Source: Ursus arctos
Lineage: Eukaryota; Chordata; Mammalia; Carnivora; Ursidae
DNA length: 64,000 nucleotides
Reading direction: 5' to 3'
Assembly (NCBI RefSeq): GCF_023065955.2
Contig: NW_026622963.1
Span: forward strand, 10,981,001 to 11,045,000
In this document: in pieces, positions 34,558-46,924 of the stretch
Layout: each line of letters begins with the position of its first letter
Position numbering within the stretch: position 1 is the first letter of the stretch
The notes under the pieces: model-generated
The model's database searches: none
The model's input: the letters and a program-made list of their open reading frames with translations, nothing else
What the model was told of the DNA's origin: nothing
Translations under genes and position numbers: made by a program

Positions 34558-36105
34558 ATATGCAATGTTATAATCTAATTTTACATTTGGAAAACCAAAG
34601 CAATTAAGTATACAAAGCGCAGAAAGTTAATGTTCTTGTTTGGTGAAGACACATATGTATATTTTTTCACTTACTTCTTGGTGATTCTCATGGAGGGTAT
34701 ATTAGAATAGAGGAATTTTATGTTTATCAAGAGGGGAAATGAGTTTTAAACAAGTTTGAAATCAGTTTTAAAGCTGAAAAATAAAGCTTTCACAGTTTAT
34801 TATATGTAACTATGATATGCATTGAAGACAGAGCTAAATAAGACTGACAAGAAATTCTTTTCCTTTTACAGTTCATGACGTAGTGCGGGACAGATGGACA
34901 AACAGTAAAAAAAATGTAAAGGTTGTAGCTGATGTGTGTAAAGATATTTACTTAAATCTATGAGAAAAACAGGGAAGAGACAGATGAATTGAACAGATGG
35001 AGTGACCAGCTAACTGCTCATTATCATAATAAATTCACAGATGCACTGGAGATCTGAAGGCAGCAGAAAATACCAGCTGAGTAAATTCCTGGGAAGGAAC
35101 ACTTAGCGTAGGGTACTCACATGTTTGGAATCTAGTTTCATATCAGGGAGGTAGACAGGATTCCTTTCTTGCTCTAAAACAAAATGGTTCAAGCCTAGAA
35201 TCTGAGGAAAGCAATGAATGAGAGGGCAGAAGAAACAAAGGTCCCTACTATTTTGACCCAAATAAAAAGTTACTAGTTAACAGTTCTAGGGGAAGGGTCC
35301 TTATTGGTTCAAGGAACAGTGCTCCTCTATTTTCTTATATTTTACACTGTTCTCTTCAGCTCAAACCTGCAGCTGCGAAACAAGACTGCAAAGAAGAGAT
35401 GGAAAGAATGTTCCTTTCTATTACAGGCAGCAACTCCCAAACCTTTTACCCTTTCAAAGCCGATGAATACTAAAAGATGACACGTTATGAGAAGGAAAAT
35501 TGCAGATCATTTATAAAAACTATAGTGTAAAAAAAAAAAGGAAAGAGACTCCATCAAAGTGTTCATTTTAATCAACTCACAAATTAAATTCTCTTCCTAG
35601 GAAGAATTCTTAAAAGAGAAACAGAGAGCTTTGGGTAGTAGGGAATTTTTCTTCAGCCAAAAGTTGAAGAAAAACAAAACAAAAACCCAAAACACTTTAG
35701 TTGCAGGGAGGCCAAGCAGTAATAGTCCTCACTACTTTGAACAATAAAATGAAATTCAGTTTTCCTCACGAAACAAGTAAGACATAATTGTGATGTGCTT
35801 AATAGAACAGTTTCAACTGAAAAGGAGAAAATTTAAAACATGATTATATTTCTATATCTTGATTTTAAATCTTATATCTTCACAATGCTCAGGACGTCAG
35901 AAAGTAAATCAAATGGTCCCTGAATTCAACTTTGACATATTTAATGCTCCAGAAGCACAGTTTCCTAGGAACATTGTTCCTTTAAATACCCTACCCAATT
36001 ATGATAAGGCTTTGCCCTTTACACAGAGAACCTCTAGGCTCTCACCCACCCAGGCACTTCTGACCAAATGGATGGATGTTATCTTCCTGGTTTATTTTAA
36101 GTTAC
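34558..36105. other. Unassigned intronic sequence
   Basis: No repeat family recognised. It contains the exon-like segment at 35121-35173, listed separately. Confidence 0.5.
35121..35173 (-). other. Candidate small exon (upstream of HMG20A)
   Basis: A 53-bp minus-strand segment between an acceptor TTTTGTTTTAG and a near-consensus donor CAT|GTGAGTA. One frame is open throughout, but joining it to the HMG20A start exon would put it out of frame with HMG20A. A leader exon or a decoy splice pair are both possible. Confidence 0.3.
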
Positions 36106-36107
36106 CC

Positions 36108-36213
36108 ATTTCACTTTTCTTTTCTTTTCTTTTCATTTCCTCTCTTTCTTTCTCTCTCTTTCTTTTCTTTTCTTTTCTTTCTTTCTTTCTTTCTTTCTTC
36201 TTCTTTCTTTCTT

Positions 36214-36304
<91 letters not shown>
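36108..36304. repeat. Long TTTC/CT microsatellite
   Basis: About 195 bases of almost pure pyrimidine: TTTTC-, TTTC- and CT-units on the plus strand (purine on the minus strand). It abuts the tail side of the SINE at 36305-36465. Length and phase suggest growth from the SINE's A-rich tail. Long open frames across it are low-complexity artefacts. Confidence 0.95.
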
Positions 36305-36465
36305 GTCATTTATCAGAGACAGAGAGAGAGCATACCCAGGGGAAGCAGCAGGCAGAGGGAGAGGAAGAAGCAGGCTCCCCACTGAGCAGGGAGCGGGCCA
36401 TGAGGCTCAATCCCAATCTGAGCCAAAGGCAGATGCTTAACCAACTGAGCCACCCAGGCGTCCCT
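36305..36465 (-). mobile_element. CanSINE with tail expanded into a microsatellite
   Basis: Inverted head GCCACCCAGGCGTCCC at the right. The normal T-rich left end is replaced by the TTTC tract. Confidence 0.88.
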
Positions 36466-36479
36466 CGTTTCCTTAGTTT

Positions 36480-36687
36480 TTAGGTGAAAAAGGGGAAACA
36501 AACTGAGGGTTTCAGAAGGCAGGGGCGTGGAGGGGGATGGGGTAGCCGGGTGATGGGTATCAGGGAGGGCACGTGTTGTGATGAGCACTGGATGTTACAC
36601 ACAACTAATGAAGTATTGAATACTACATCAAAAATTAATGATGACTGTATGGTGGCTAACTGAACATAATGGGAAAAAAAAAAACAA
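36480..36687 (+). mobile_element. Carnivore L1 3'-end fragment
   Basis: Contains GTTGTGATGAGCACTGGATG and ends in an A-run near 36674-36685. Same 3' UTR family as the L1 ending near 25800, strongly 5'-truncated. Confidence 0.8.
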
Positions 36688-36698
36688 ACCACATTATC

Positions 36699-36903
36699 AG
36701 GGTGCCTCGGTGGCTCAGTTGGTTAAGCGTCTGCTTTGGGCTCAGGTCATGATCTTGGGGTCCTGGGACGGAGCCCCATGTCAGGCTTCCTGCTCAGTGG
36801 GGAGTCTGCTTCTCCCTTTCCGTCTACCCTCCCTGCCACCCTGCTTGTGCTCGCTCGCTCTCTCTCAAATAAATACATAAATAAAATCTTTGAAAAAAAT
36901 AAG
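36699..36903 (+). mobile_element. CanSINE
   Basis: Head GGGTGCCTCGGTGGCTCAGT, tail with AATAAATACATAAATAAAAT. Perfect 11-bp duplication ACCACATTATC (36688-36698 and 36904-36914). Confidence 0.95.
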
Positions 36904-37573
36904 ACCACATTATCTGTAACTCTGAGGAATAACCACACTAATTAAATCACCTCAAAGATTCTTGGTGTGTACTTACTAAAATTTGACAAATTTGTATTTC
37001 CAGAGTTGCTTACTGCTGTTCAAAGACTCACTTGTCCAGTAAGGCAGGACTAGGTCCCAGGGAGCAGTGCGGAATGAAGAGCTCTTCTTTCTGCATTAAG
37101 TGCACCCACTTGTTTGTGTTAGCGCAGCTACCTCTGTCAAGAACAGAAATCCACTAGATCACGAAGCAGAGGCGTTAACATGATTATCTGCTTTCAATAC
37201 CTTCATATGTAAAATGGGGCTAATACCGTCTCCATTTAACTCAAAACGACGGGTGAAGATCAAATAAATATTTTTTTACGTGCTCTACAAATAATAAAAG
37301 AATGTGAAAACTCTTCTTGCTAATCATGTTACAAAGTTTTCAATGAAATATTTGAGAAAGTATACTATACAGACTATAATTATATTAAAAGACCAGATAC
37401 AAAAGAAAAAATATTGGAAGAAAACACACCAAAATGCTCAAAGTAATTATGTTAGGGTGGTGGAATTATGAGTAATTACTTTCTACTTTTTGTTTTAACT
37501 TCCCAGCATCCAGTCATATGGTTATGTTACTTTAAAGAAAGAGGAAAGTGCCATCGAGAATCATAGGCTTTTT

Positions 37574-37783
37574 GGGGTGCCTGGGTGGCTCAGTTGTTAA
37601 GCGTCTGCCTTCTCTGCCTTGGCTCAGGTCATGATACCAGAGTCCTGGGATTGAGCCCCGCATTAGGCTCCCTGCTCCGCTGGGATCCTGCTTCTCCCTC
37701 TCCCACTCCCCCTGCTTGTGTTCCCTCTCTCGCTGGCTGTCTCTCTCTGGGTCAAATAAATAAATAATATCTTAAAAAAAAAA
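37574..37783 (+). mobile_element. CanSINE, perfect 16-bp target duplication
   Basis: Head GGGGTGCCTGGGTGGCTCAG. GAATCATAGGCTTTTT at 37558-37573 and 37784-37799. The head carries a small internal repeat of CTGCCTT. Confidence 0.96.
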
Positions 37784-37799
37784 GAATCATAGGCTTTTT

Positions 37800-38999
37800 A
37801 AACTTCAATTTTAATTTTACACACCATACATAAATATACTTTCTTTTTTAAGGTTTGACTACACATAAAGCTAAAATTCTCTTTGACCCGATTCTCCCCA
37901 CTCCCCTCTCCAGAAAATATACCATTAGAGGAGTTAATACCTGATTCTGAAAGGAGCCTCAGAGAGAACTTCTAGTGATATATTCATTCTCTCTTTCTCT
38001 CTCAGAATTAGGCCTACAGGGCAAAGAAGAGCAAACATGTCTTGCAGGAAGAGCATGAGGGCACAGTTTATGAACTCAGCATTTTATATTAAAAAATTCA
38101 TTTAAATTCTTCATTCAATTTTATAGAACAGTGTTTACTTTAACACATGAATGTCTGAAACTCCAGGAGACCAGGGAAAGCATCTTGTACTCTTAAAACA
38201 ATAATACATTTCCTTGTGAGTGCAATACCACACAGCACAGCTTAGGTTCACCTTCCTGGCAGATAACGGACACATTCTGATACCGAGAAAAAGAAGTGTT
38301 GTGACTTTCTAGTCCTTCTCTACTATACAGCAATATAATGAGAAATTCTACTATTGGCTAGAAATGTATGGTTAATTCAATTTATACTCTGTTATTTTTC
38401 CAGATACAATTACATGACAATACACTGCAATTATCATACAAAAATCCCATTTAATTATGGGAAAATAGTCCATGACTATGAGTTTAATATGGCTTGGCAT
38501 CTCCTTAAAAGGTTTAATTTGGAAAATTACAATACATCTGAGGTTCATCAATGTATATTCTCATGTCACTGGGAAAAAAAGGAACAAGCTTTTTATAAAT
38601 AAGTTATCATTTTACTTCTTGCTGATATATCTTGAGATATACTTCAAACAGAATATACTTAATCCATCTCTAATTCCACTGTCATCTCTTCCCCTTCAGA
38701 TTCCAAATCTAGTTAGATGAAAAAGCTCATCATTACAGTGTTTTTCCACAGAAGCATCTTCTCTGGAGGCATTTATTCTCATTACAAAGTCTCTCCAAAT
38801 ATCTAATTTGGTTCCGGGTGTTTAGTAACATTAACGTATTTAAAAGACAAAATTGATAACTTAAAATCAAGATGTGCCAATGCGAACTATGAGGAAATTC
38901 TAAAACAAGTTCACTCACAATTTTGGGGCAGACGCAACCAAAGCACCTCAAAGTTTTGAGAAAGGACTATGTGCCATATGAACAACTAGCAGGCTACCT
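37800..38999. other. Unassigned intronic sequence
   Basis: AT-rich, with no repeat, exon or regulatory element that I can name. Confidence 0.6.
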
Positions 39000-39140
39000 G
39001 AGGCAGTAGAAAGAGCTCTGGAGTCAGGGAGTCTGGCTCTGAGTTCAGGCTATGCCACCAAGTAACTGTGCCTTCTGGGATCACTAAACGCCTCTAGCCC
39101 AAGTTCCTTCCTCTGCTAATGAAGGACAAAATGAATTCAG
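39000..39140 (+). repeat. MIR fragment
   Basis: GAGGCAGTAGAAAGAGCTCT, CTCTGGAGTCAGGGAGTCTG and CTATGCCACCAAGTAACTGT follow the MIR consensus order. Confidence 0.75.
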
Positions 39141-39361
39141 ATTTGTCATACCATGACAGAACACCATGAAACAGTACATTCAATTAAATGATATGAATTA
39201 AAAACAATTTTACAAACTAGCAGAAGATAGGAATATACCAAAAATTTAACATAAGATCACAATGAACACGTATGTACATACACAAACATAAACGTTCTCA
39301 AAGCACAGTATGTATTTCTGGATTCTTCTGTTAGTATTTATTTGCTATCTGGAAGTGAGAC

Positions 39362-39572
39362 ATGGTTAAACTGAAGGCTCTGAAATCAGACTGCCTGGAT
39401 TCAAATCCCATCTTTTATTTTCAGCTACAGAAATTAGTATCTCTGAACCTGTTCTCTCATCTGTGAATGAGGATAATAATAGTACCTACTATAAAAGTTA
39501 TTTGAAGAATTTAGCCATGTAAAGCAGGAAGTATGGTATCTATCACATAGTAAGGGCCCAATAACAATAATG
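39362..39572 (+). repeat. MIR, nearly complete
   Basis: GAAATCAGACTGCCTGGATT, CTGAACCTGTTCTCTCATCT, GGATAATAATAGTACCTACT and ATCACATAGTAAGGGCCCAA occur in order. One of the best-preserved MIRs in the window. Confidence 0.85.
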
Positions 39573-39589
39573 ATAACAGTAATAGTAGC

Positions 39590-39760
39590 AAGCACTTATT
39601 GCGTGTTTATTAAGTAACAGGCACTATTCTAAGAGTTTTACGTGTATTATCCCATTTAATCTTCACAACTACCATGGGGTAAATACTATCATTAGCCCTT
39701 ATTTTATAGTGAACTATCCACAGAGAGGATAAATAATGTAACCAAGTTAACTGTGGTAGT
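39590..39760 (+). repeat. MIR3/L2-type ancient repeat
   Basis: AGCACTTATTGCGTGTTTAT, TATTATCCCATTTAATCTTC and ACAACTACCATGGGGTAAAT are typical of a very common ancient mammalian repeat. The exact family is not settled by eye. Confidence 0.65.
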
Positions 39761-40229
39761 CATTATAGTTATTCATGAATATTTTTAGTTTTTCTTTCAG
39801 GAACACAGTAAGATTACACCATGGACCTCAGAGGGTCAACTCACAGTAGCAAGGGTCCAAAAGCAATTTTCCATGTTCCCCTCTTCCCTTACAGTGACTG
39901 TGATATATCACAATGGAGTTTATGTCAGCCTCCTTGCCTAACTGACCAAAAATAGCATAGCCCCCTGTTAACCCACTTTGGACAAGTAGCATGAGTGAGA
40001 AAGAAAGCCACTGAGATCCTGTAGTGGTTTTGTTATCACAGCAATAACCAAGTCTATCTTGATAGTAAATTTCAGATTTGGTATCATATTATCTACTTAT
40101 TCGCAACTAATGCTGAAAGTTTAAGATTACAATTATGGGAGAAAATAATACAATTCTATGCATTTATTATCTAATTTAGTATCAGAATTTAAGAATTACC
40201 GGTCAAAATGTCTTCATAATCTTGGGCTA

Positions 40230-41106
40230 GGCGAAGTCTTTTAAAGAGGAAGCAAAAAGCACCAACCAGAAAAGAGAAAAATGATGAATTAGAGTTCACC
40301 AAAGTTAAGAACATCTATTCATCAAAGACCATGTTAAAAGGGTGAAAAAGTAAGCCACAGACTGGGAAATAATATTTGTAACACATATATCCCCTAAAGA
40401 CTCATATTCAGAATGTATAAAGAACTCCTACAAATAAATGACCCATTTTTTTTCAAAAGGGGATAAAAATAAAGTGCTTCATAAAAGAGACCATCCAAAA
40501 TGATCAACAACCACAGAAAAAGAAATACTATAACATATTCACCAAAATGGCTAAAATAAAAGACTGACAATACACAGTGTTGACAAGCAACTGAAATTTT
40601 CATATGTTTCTGGTGGGAATGAATTTAAATGTGCCCAATCACTCTGGAAAAACGTTTGGCAATAACTGCTAAAATAAACCTATACTATGAACCAGCAACT
40701 GCATTCCTAGTAATATATCCTAGAGAAATGAGTGCTGATGTTCACCAAAAGACATGTAATAAGTATGTGCATAGCCCCATTATTAAAAACAGCCTCAAGA
40801 TGGAACCAACCCATGTCTTCATCAATAGTGGCGAGGATACATGATGATATATTCCTACAATAAAGTCAGTGAAACACTTGCAGATTGAACTACTGCTACA
40901 TGCAACATGGATGAACCTCACAGACAGAATGATGTCAGAAGAAGCCAGACCCAGAGAGTAAATATTCCATGAATCCATTCGGGTGATGTCTAAGTGAAGG
41001 TGAAACTACTCTTTGGGGACAGAAATCAGCATAGCAGTTATCTACAGTAGGGGGGGAGAGAGGGTACTGACTGGAGAGTCTCCTGACGTGCTGAAAATAT
41101 TTGCAG

Positions 41107-41137
<31 letters not shown>

Positions 41138-41215
41138 AATTCATTGACTTGTTCACTGAAGATTTGTGTACTTTCCTGTAAATACCACAGTTTTTAAAAT
41201 TTAAAATAAAAAAAG
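40230..41215 (+). mobile_element. Old L1M 3'-end fragment
   Basis: ORF2 tail and 3' UTR text: TATAAAGAACTCCTACAAAT, TCTGGTGGGAATGAATTTAA, AACTGCATTCCTAGTAATAT and ATCAGCATAGCAGTTATCTA, ending in AAAATTTAAAATAAAAAAAG. Contains an (AT)n(AC)n tract at 41106-41137. Confidence 0.8.
41106..41137. repeat. (AT)n(AC)n dinucleotide tract
   Basis: Alternating AT then AC units, about 32 bases, inside the L1M 3' UTR. Confidence 0.9.
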
Positions 41216-41219
41216 GAAG

Positions 41220-42839
41220 CACTGGTTTAGATAAGAATTCCAGGACCGAAAGTTCCCACTAACATCACCAGGTCCAACTATACATCCAAGGTTCAGGTCT
41301 CAACCTGAATGCTTTCTTGGGAATGTCTGAAAAGCTCTGACCATTAGGTTTTTCTTTATAATGAACCCCAAATCTATTCCCAAAGACCTTCCATCCTTGG
41401 GTTCTCTTTCTACTCTTTTGGGGACAAATAGAACAAGTGTGCTCCCTCTTCTAAATCATATTCCCTCAGTTATCCCAAGACTAATCTGATGCCTGCTGAG
41501 ATTCCTTTCAGCTGTAAAAATTCTAGAATTCTGTATTTTTATTAGTCCACATTTCGTTCATTTGCTCTTTCTCTACATCTCTGTAGAACTTTACTCTTTC
41601 AACCAAAGTATTCTAAAGTTAAGCTTCAACCTGAGTAGAAACCAGCTTGTAGATTTTTACTCAAAATGTGAATTTTAAATGTAGGTCAATATTTACAGTA
41701 TATAGCTGGCCACATCTGTATGCTAATGAGAGCAGGAAGGCACATCTCTCAATGCTTAATACAGGAGAATACCAGAGTTCCCTATGAAAGATACCTAGCT
41801 CACCTGGATTTGAGAATGCTTACCATTAAATGTTTAGGCTGCAAAGATGAGAAGTGTATTTCTTAGAGAAAGACTAAGTCAAGGCAATGGTGATTATTTT
41901 GGCCAGTATATACCAAATAAGGATGAATATATGGAAAACACTGGTTATGCCGAAAGTGATGAATCCGAGTGTGCTTCATGAACAAACATAAAAGCATTTC
42001 TCAAAGAGCCAACTGAAGCATTCATGGAATTGTGTATTTTAAGGCATTCAAAAGTCTCTACAGAGTAAAGTTTAGGAGATAAATGTAAAATCAGAATGAG
42101 ATTTTTCTCACAGTCAAGATAATGTATGTTCTAGCAGTACTCAGGCATTCTGTTTAAAAAGTGAAACACTGAAAGTTTGCCTGTATAATCATTTCATACC
42201 TACGACTGCCCTTTTACACTGCTACAACCTCATATTCTTACCATTCTGTCCTTTATTGAATGGACTAGAACAATAATCAAGACAGATTCAAGATTATATA
42301 CAAAATCTGCAACATGAATTATGCAAAATAAAATGTATTCATTTCATGACTCTGGGGAAGTTTTGAGGCAGAATACAAAGTAAGAACAAGAAGGAAAATC
42401 TACTAACAGTAATGCTTTATTGTAATCTGGGAGAGAAATTCTTGCATGGCTGTGCTCTTCAAGACTAAAGGTGCCCTGAAATCGATGGTTTTATGGAGCT
42501 GGCAGAGAAATATGGATGGATTAAAAGCCTGAAGGCAGTAAAGGTCATCCATCAGACTGAACCAGGGAAATTCTAAACACATCTCAAGATTCTCATCAAC
42601 AACAATGAACTGAAGGCTCAAGCTCCACACTGCTCAATGATGTACTGATCTTTAAGGAGGAAACTAAATGTGCCAGGATACCTGACAGAGTTTAGCATCT
42701 GACATCAAACTCTTACACTTTTCTGAACTCCTCTAGAGCTGCCGACTTTTTATTCATCAAATGCTTGGCACTTAAACTATTATCAGGAATCTTCCTTTAA
42801 TGTGCTATAGGCAATTCACACTTATCAGCTATCCATAAT
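41220..42839. other. Unassigned intronic sequence
   Basis: No recognised repeats or exons. 42440-42660 is slightly GC-richer and has short open frames, but neither splice pairs nor family similarity are convincing. Confidence 0.5.
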
Positions 42840-43205
42840 CTTTTCCTCAAAATCTGTTCCCCTCCCCATGTTCTCCATGTTGGCTGAGCGTACTCTACTC
42901 TGTCACTAAGGCTAAAAACTTGAGTCCTTTTCAGTGTTTCCCCTGCTCTTCCTGCCACAATGAATCCCTCACCAAGCCCAGCTGAATTCTGTCCTTTCTT
43001 CTGGGGCCTGTTATTACTGTCTCAGTTAGCGGCTTCAGTTTTCTTGGCCTGAGTACTTCAACAGCCTCCTGCCTGCCTGTCCCTCCTGACTCCAGTCTGT
43101 TTCCACACAACTACCAGTGATCATTCTAGAATAAAAATCTGATCATGCATATCATTCTTTGTTTAAAGTCATTCAAGAGGCTACCCACTGTCCTCAGGTA
43201 TTTCT
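42840..43205 (+). repeat. L2 fragment
   Basis: C/T-rich sense L2 ORF2 remnant: TTGAGTCCTTTTCAGTGTTT, ACTTCAACAGCCTCCTGCCT, CCAGTGATCATTCTAGAATA and GATCATGCATATCATTCTTT. Confidence 0.65.
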
Positions 43206-43413
43206 ACTTTTTACGTTTTAAAATTCTGTTTGAAAGCATAAAAATTATGCTTGCTTTAAGTCTTTAAAGTTTAAGTGTTTTACAATAAGGATACATTATT
43301 GTATCATTAGAACAAGCAATAACACTTGGCCCCACAATAGGGAATGATCACCTTCAACCAGTTTTGGGATCAGGAAAAGGAACATTTAAATGAAATACAA
43401 CATAAAAAGCTTC

Positions 43414-43627
43414 TAGGGCACTTGGGTGGCTCAGTAAGTCGAGTGTCCGACTCTTGATTTTGATTTTGACTCAGGTCATGATCTCAGGGTTGTGAGATCA
43501 AGCGCCTCATCAGGATCCCCACTCAGCAGAAAGTCGGCTTGAGGATTCTCTCCCTCTGTCCCTCTCCCCACTCGCATTCTTTTCCTCTCTCTCTAAAATA
43601 AAAACAAGTAAATCTTTAAAAAAAAAG
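43414..43627 (+). mobile_element. CanSINE, older copy
   Basis: Diverged head AGGGCACTTGGGTGGCTCAG, body and A-rich tail. No clean target duplication. Confidence 0.9.
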
Positions 43628-46600
43628 TTTAAATTAAAACAATGTATTAAAAACAACTATATCTTCCCTACATTGAATTCACATCTTTAGTACCCTCTCT
43701 TTGTTCTTGCATGAAGTATCTTACAAATTTATCCCCTAGGTTGTAAGATGCATTTGGCTTGCTAATAAGACTGTTACACAGGGCTGGTAAATATTCAGTG
43801 AAAATAAAAATGCAGCCCTGACCTTCTCTTTAAGTAAATAAAAGAACAATAAATTATATCAAATAGCTTGTGTCCAGGAAATAAATAAAATTATGAAAAG
43901 GTAAGTATCGTAAGATTTAATGCTCCATATGCATCTTTAGTCTTCTACCTACGATGGAGTTTACTCTTAGTTTTTGAACTGGAAAGATTATTTTTCACAG
44001 TGTCATATTTAAACACATGGTTTAGCTCTTCAGATTAACAAATTATTCAGATAGAGTGATTTCTAGTCTCTCCCATAACCCTTTTAATTACAGTATTTAT
44101 GTTCTTTCCGGCAATACATTTCTGTTGCTATCAACTCCAAAATCTCTTGAGGGCAAATGCCATTCAATATTATTATACATGCATTACCAAGTAAGGTAGG
44201 AGAAGCTGTTAAACCAACTGAGATCCCATGATGCCAGTTTCATTTCAATCTGCCTTCCAGGCTCCCAAAACATGTCAGCACTATTGTAGTAAAGTAGGTT
44301 ATAAGTTTTGGATGATGTGATTTGCTTGAAAGACAAAGAGCAGAGTATACAGCAGACTATTACAGGTCATAGCAAAGTAAGTTCAGATCTATAGCTACAA
44401 TTTATGCTTTATTATGCGTATTTACTAAGTACTGAAACAATGAACGTGAAGCCCAGCTAAGAGTTGAACACACCAGGTTACACATGCTTTTCCTACCTTC
44501 TAAGAGGGCACAGTTACAAGAAAAAAAAAAAAAAAAAAAAAGAACAATGTAAGTGCTTAGGAGGAAAAAAGTTCTCACAATCATACTATACTCATAAAAT
44601 GATGCACCGCTGAACTTAAATCCACTTAATCTATTTGAAAAACAGCACTTTGAATTCCAAATCTTTGAACTCAAGGCTCCTATCAGATGATGATCAACTG
44701 CTAACTAACAGGACAGTGTCCTTGATATAAAAATGGTTGCTGTACCACTGGCTAAGCATTTTCTACTTTTTAATAACGAGGATGCAATTACACCAATTCA
44801 TCCTTGGTCTTCCACCCAGCCCCCTTGGAGCAGCAATATTCATTTGTAGGGTAGCACTCTAAGGTAGGATGCAAAGAGAGATCAATTCCAATCCTACGCA
44901 CCAGTATTATTTTATTGTATGACAGACATTAAGCTACACACAAAAATTGAGTTGTAATTTCTAGTATGATAAGGTTTCACTTATCTAAAAAAACATTAAA
45001 CTCGCTGCAGAAATGAATACAACTCTAGAAACAATGACATAGGCATAAAAGGGAAAGATTGTAAACAATACATCTACTCTGCTCCTTACCAATGATAGTA
45101 CTAAACAAATCAGAGAAGATACATAATTAGTAATCGCTGAAAGCTAGAAAGACATACTTGGCCCAAGTTTTTCTTGGTACAATAAATGAATCTGTACACT
45201 ATCCTCAGTATCATGTATTGCTAGAGAAAGATTTTAATTAGACGCCAGGGAGAAGAAATCTGCCAATTAGAATTTTGCAAGTAGTTTGTTTTGCTAGGAA
45301 ATAAATGCCTAGCAGCTGACATTGTCTTTCTGGCAAAATAAAGCTGCTCTTTCCCCTTTTTTGAAATAAACATAAAAACCATCATGTTTATTTAATACAC
45401 TCCCTAAATTGGCAATTAGCTTGAAAAGACTGTTCTTACATATGGCAGAGACCCCTGTACTTAAATATCCCCACCCCCTCTATAATCATAGTTTACCATA
45501 TTTGTATGTTGTTACAGTACTATAGAAAGAAAGTCAATATTTCTCTAATATATTATTTCACTAGCTCTAGAGCCAGTGATCTACATTTTAAAAATCTGAA
45601 GAAAAAGCCGGCAGCAGCAACCAGAGGATTGTGAAATTCAGAAACTTATTTAGTCATACCCGAGAGCAGACATTTTAAAACTCCTATGAGCCCTAATTTC
45701 ATTGATATGAAAATAGCTACGAATGTCTGGTAAATCTGCAAATATCAATAAATAGATGAAGCTCTAAAAATTATTTCACCAAGAGAGAATTAACAATTTT
45801 GCTAAAGGTAGAATAATGATGATGTTGATAGTGATAATGTCAGAAACCTGGCTTTTCAAAAGCATTCAAAATCTTCATTCTTGTTCTGCACCCCTTCCCT
45901 ACCATGGCCCTGAATCTGCTTATATGCACAGTAAACATCTGGCATGTTTTTTTTCAATTTATGGGAGAATTCTAAGTATGGTATCTAGACCTTAGAAATA
46001 AAGAATACCTCATTTACTATACATTAAGAAATATGCTAAATCCCTAAAACTCTTCCTCTTGAAACAAAATTTATCTGGTCTAAAATTGGGTAGTAAACAG
46101 GCATTTTTAAATGGTTTTTTTCATGCTAGTGGCCTGAAAACTGCTTCAAATTTCTGGACTTATCATTTTTTACCAAACATACAATGAAACACCTAATTTT
46201 ACTGAAATTAGCTTAAAAACAATTAAAATTTTAATTAAAAACTAAGTCTAAGATGAAGAAAGCAAACATAAGCTCCTAAGAAAATGTAGAATATTTTGTA
46301 ACATCAAATCATAATAGCTCTGTATAGTTTATGAAACATATGAAGATAGTAGTATTATGAAATGTGGTCATTTTTGCCTTGCTGTGATTAAAAAGCATGT
46401 CATATACTTACTGTGGTGGCATTTCAACATACTTGTATGACCAAAAGAGCTAATAATCTTTACATGAACAATCCTGTCAATTCTAGTAGCAAGCAAATGC
46501 AATTAGACCACCTTTCCTTTGTAGTGCTGTAAGAATTATAAGAAAAAAAATGAAGTTCTAGAAACGAAGACAAATTACTTAGCCGAGACTGCCAGTGACA

Positions 46601-46924
46601 ACACTCTGCCTCTAGTTTTTAAGAGCTCTAATCTAAGAAATGTGGGCAGGTGTATTCCTCTTTGGGGGCTTAAATAAAATTTGCCCACAACTGACAGTTC
46701 AGCTTAGCACATAAACTATACATCACTGAGAAGACTGACTTATCAAAAATGGTCTCCAGGCATTACAATGATTACGTGATGCCTTTCTCAGAGAGCAATT
46801 CTGAAGAAATAAAGGACTAACCCAGAGGAAACCCTTTCATGCTCCCAGGGTACAGGCACACAAATGAAATAGTTCCTGACTTATAATTTACCTAAGGTGG
46901 CATGCTATCTTTTCTCATTTACCA
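43628..46924. other. Repeat-poor intronic block
   Basis: About 3.3 kb with no recognisable transposon except a 21-base A run at 44521-44541. AT-rich and non-coding on both strands. Unusual beside the repeat-dense flanks; could hold conserved noncoding sequence, which cannot be judged without alignment. Confidence 0.5.

Noticed and set aside
35859..36483. Long open frames across the pyrimidine tract on both strands
   Set aside because: Encoded peptides are runs of Ser/Phe/Leu or Lys/Glu/Arg from a microsatellite, continuing into a SINE; no gene.
42403..42660. Possible exon or processed pseudogene
   Set aside because: Slightly higher GC and a 75-codon minus frame, but no recognisable protein, A-tail or paired splice sites.
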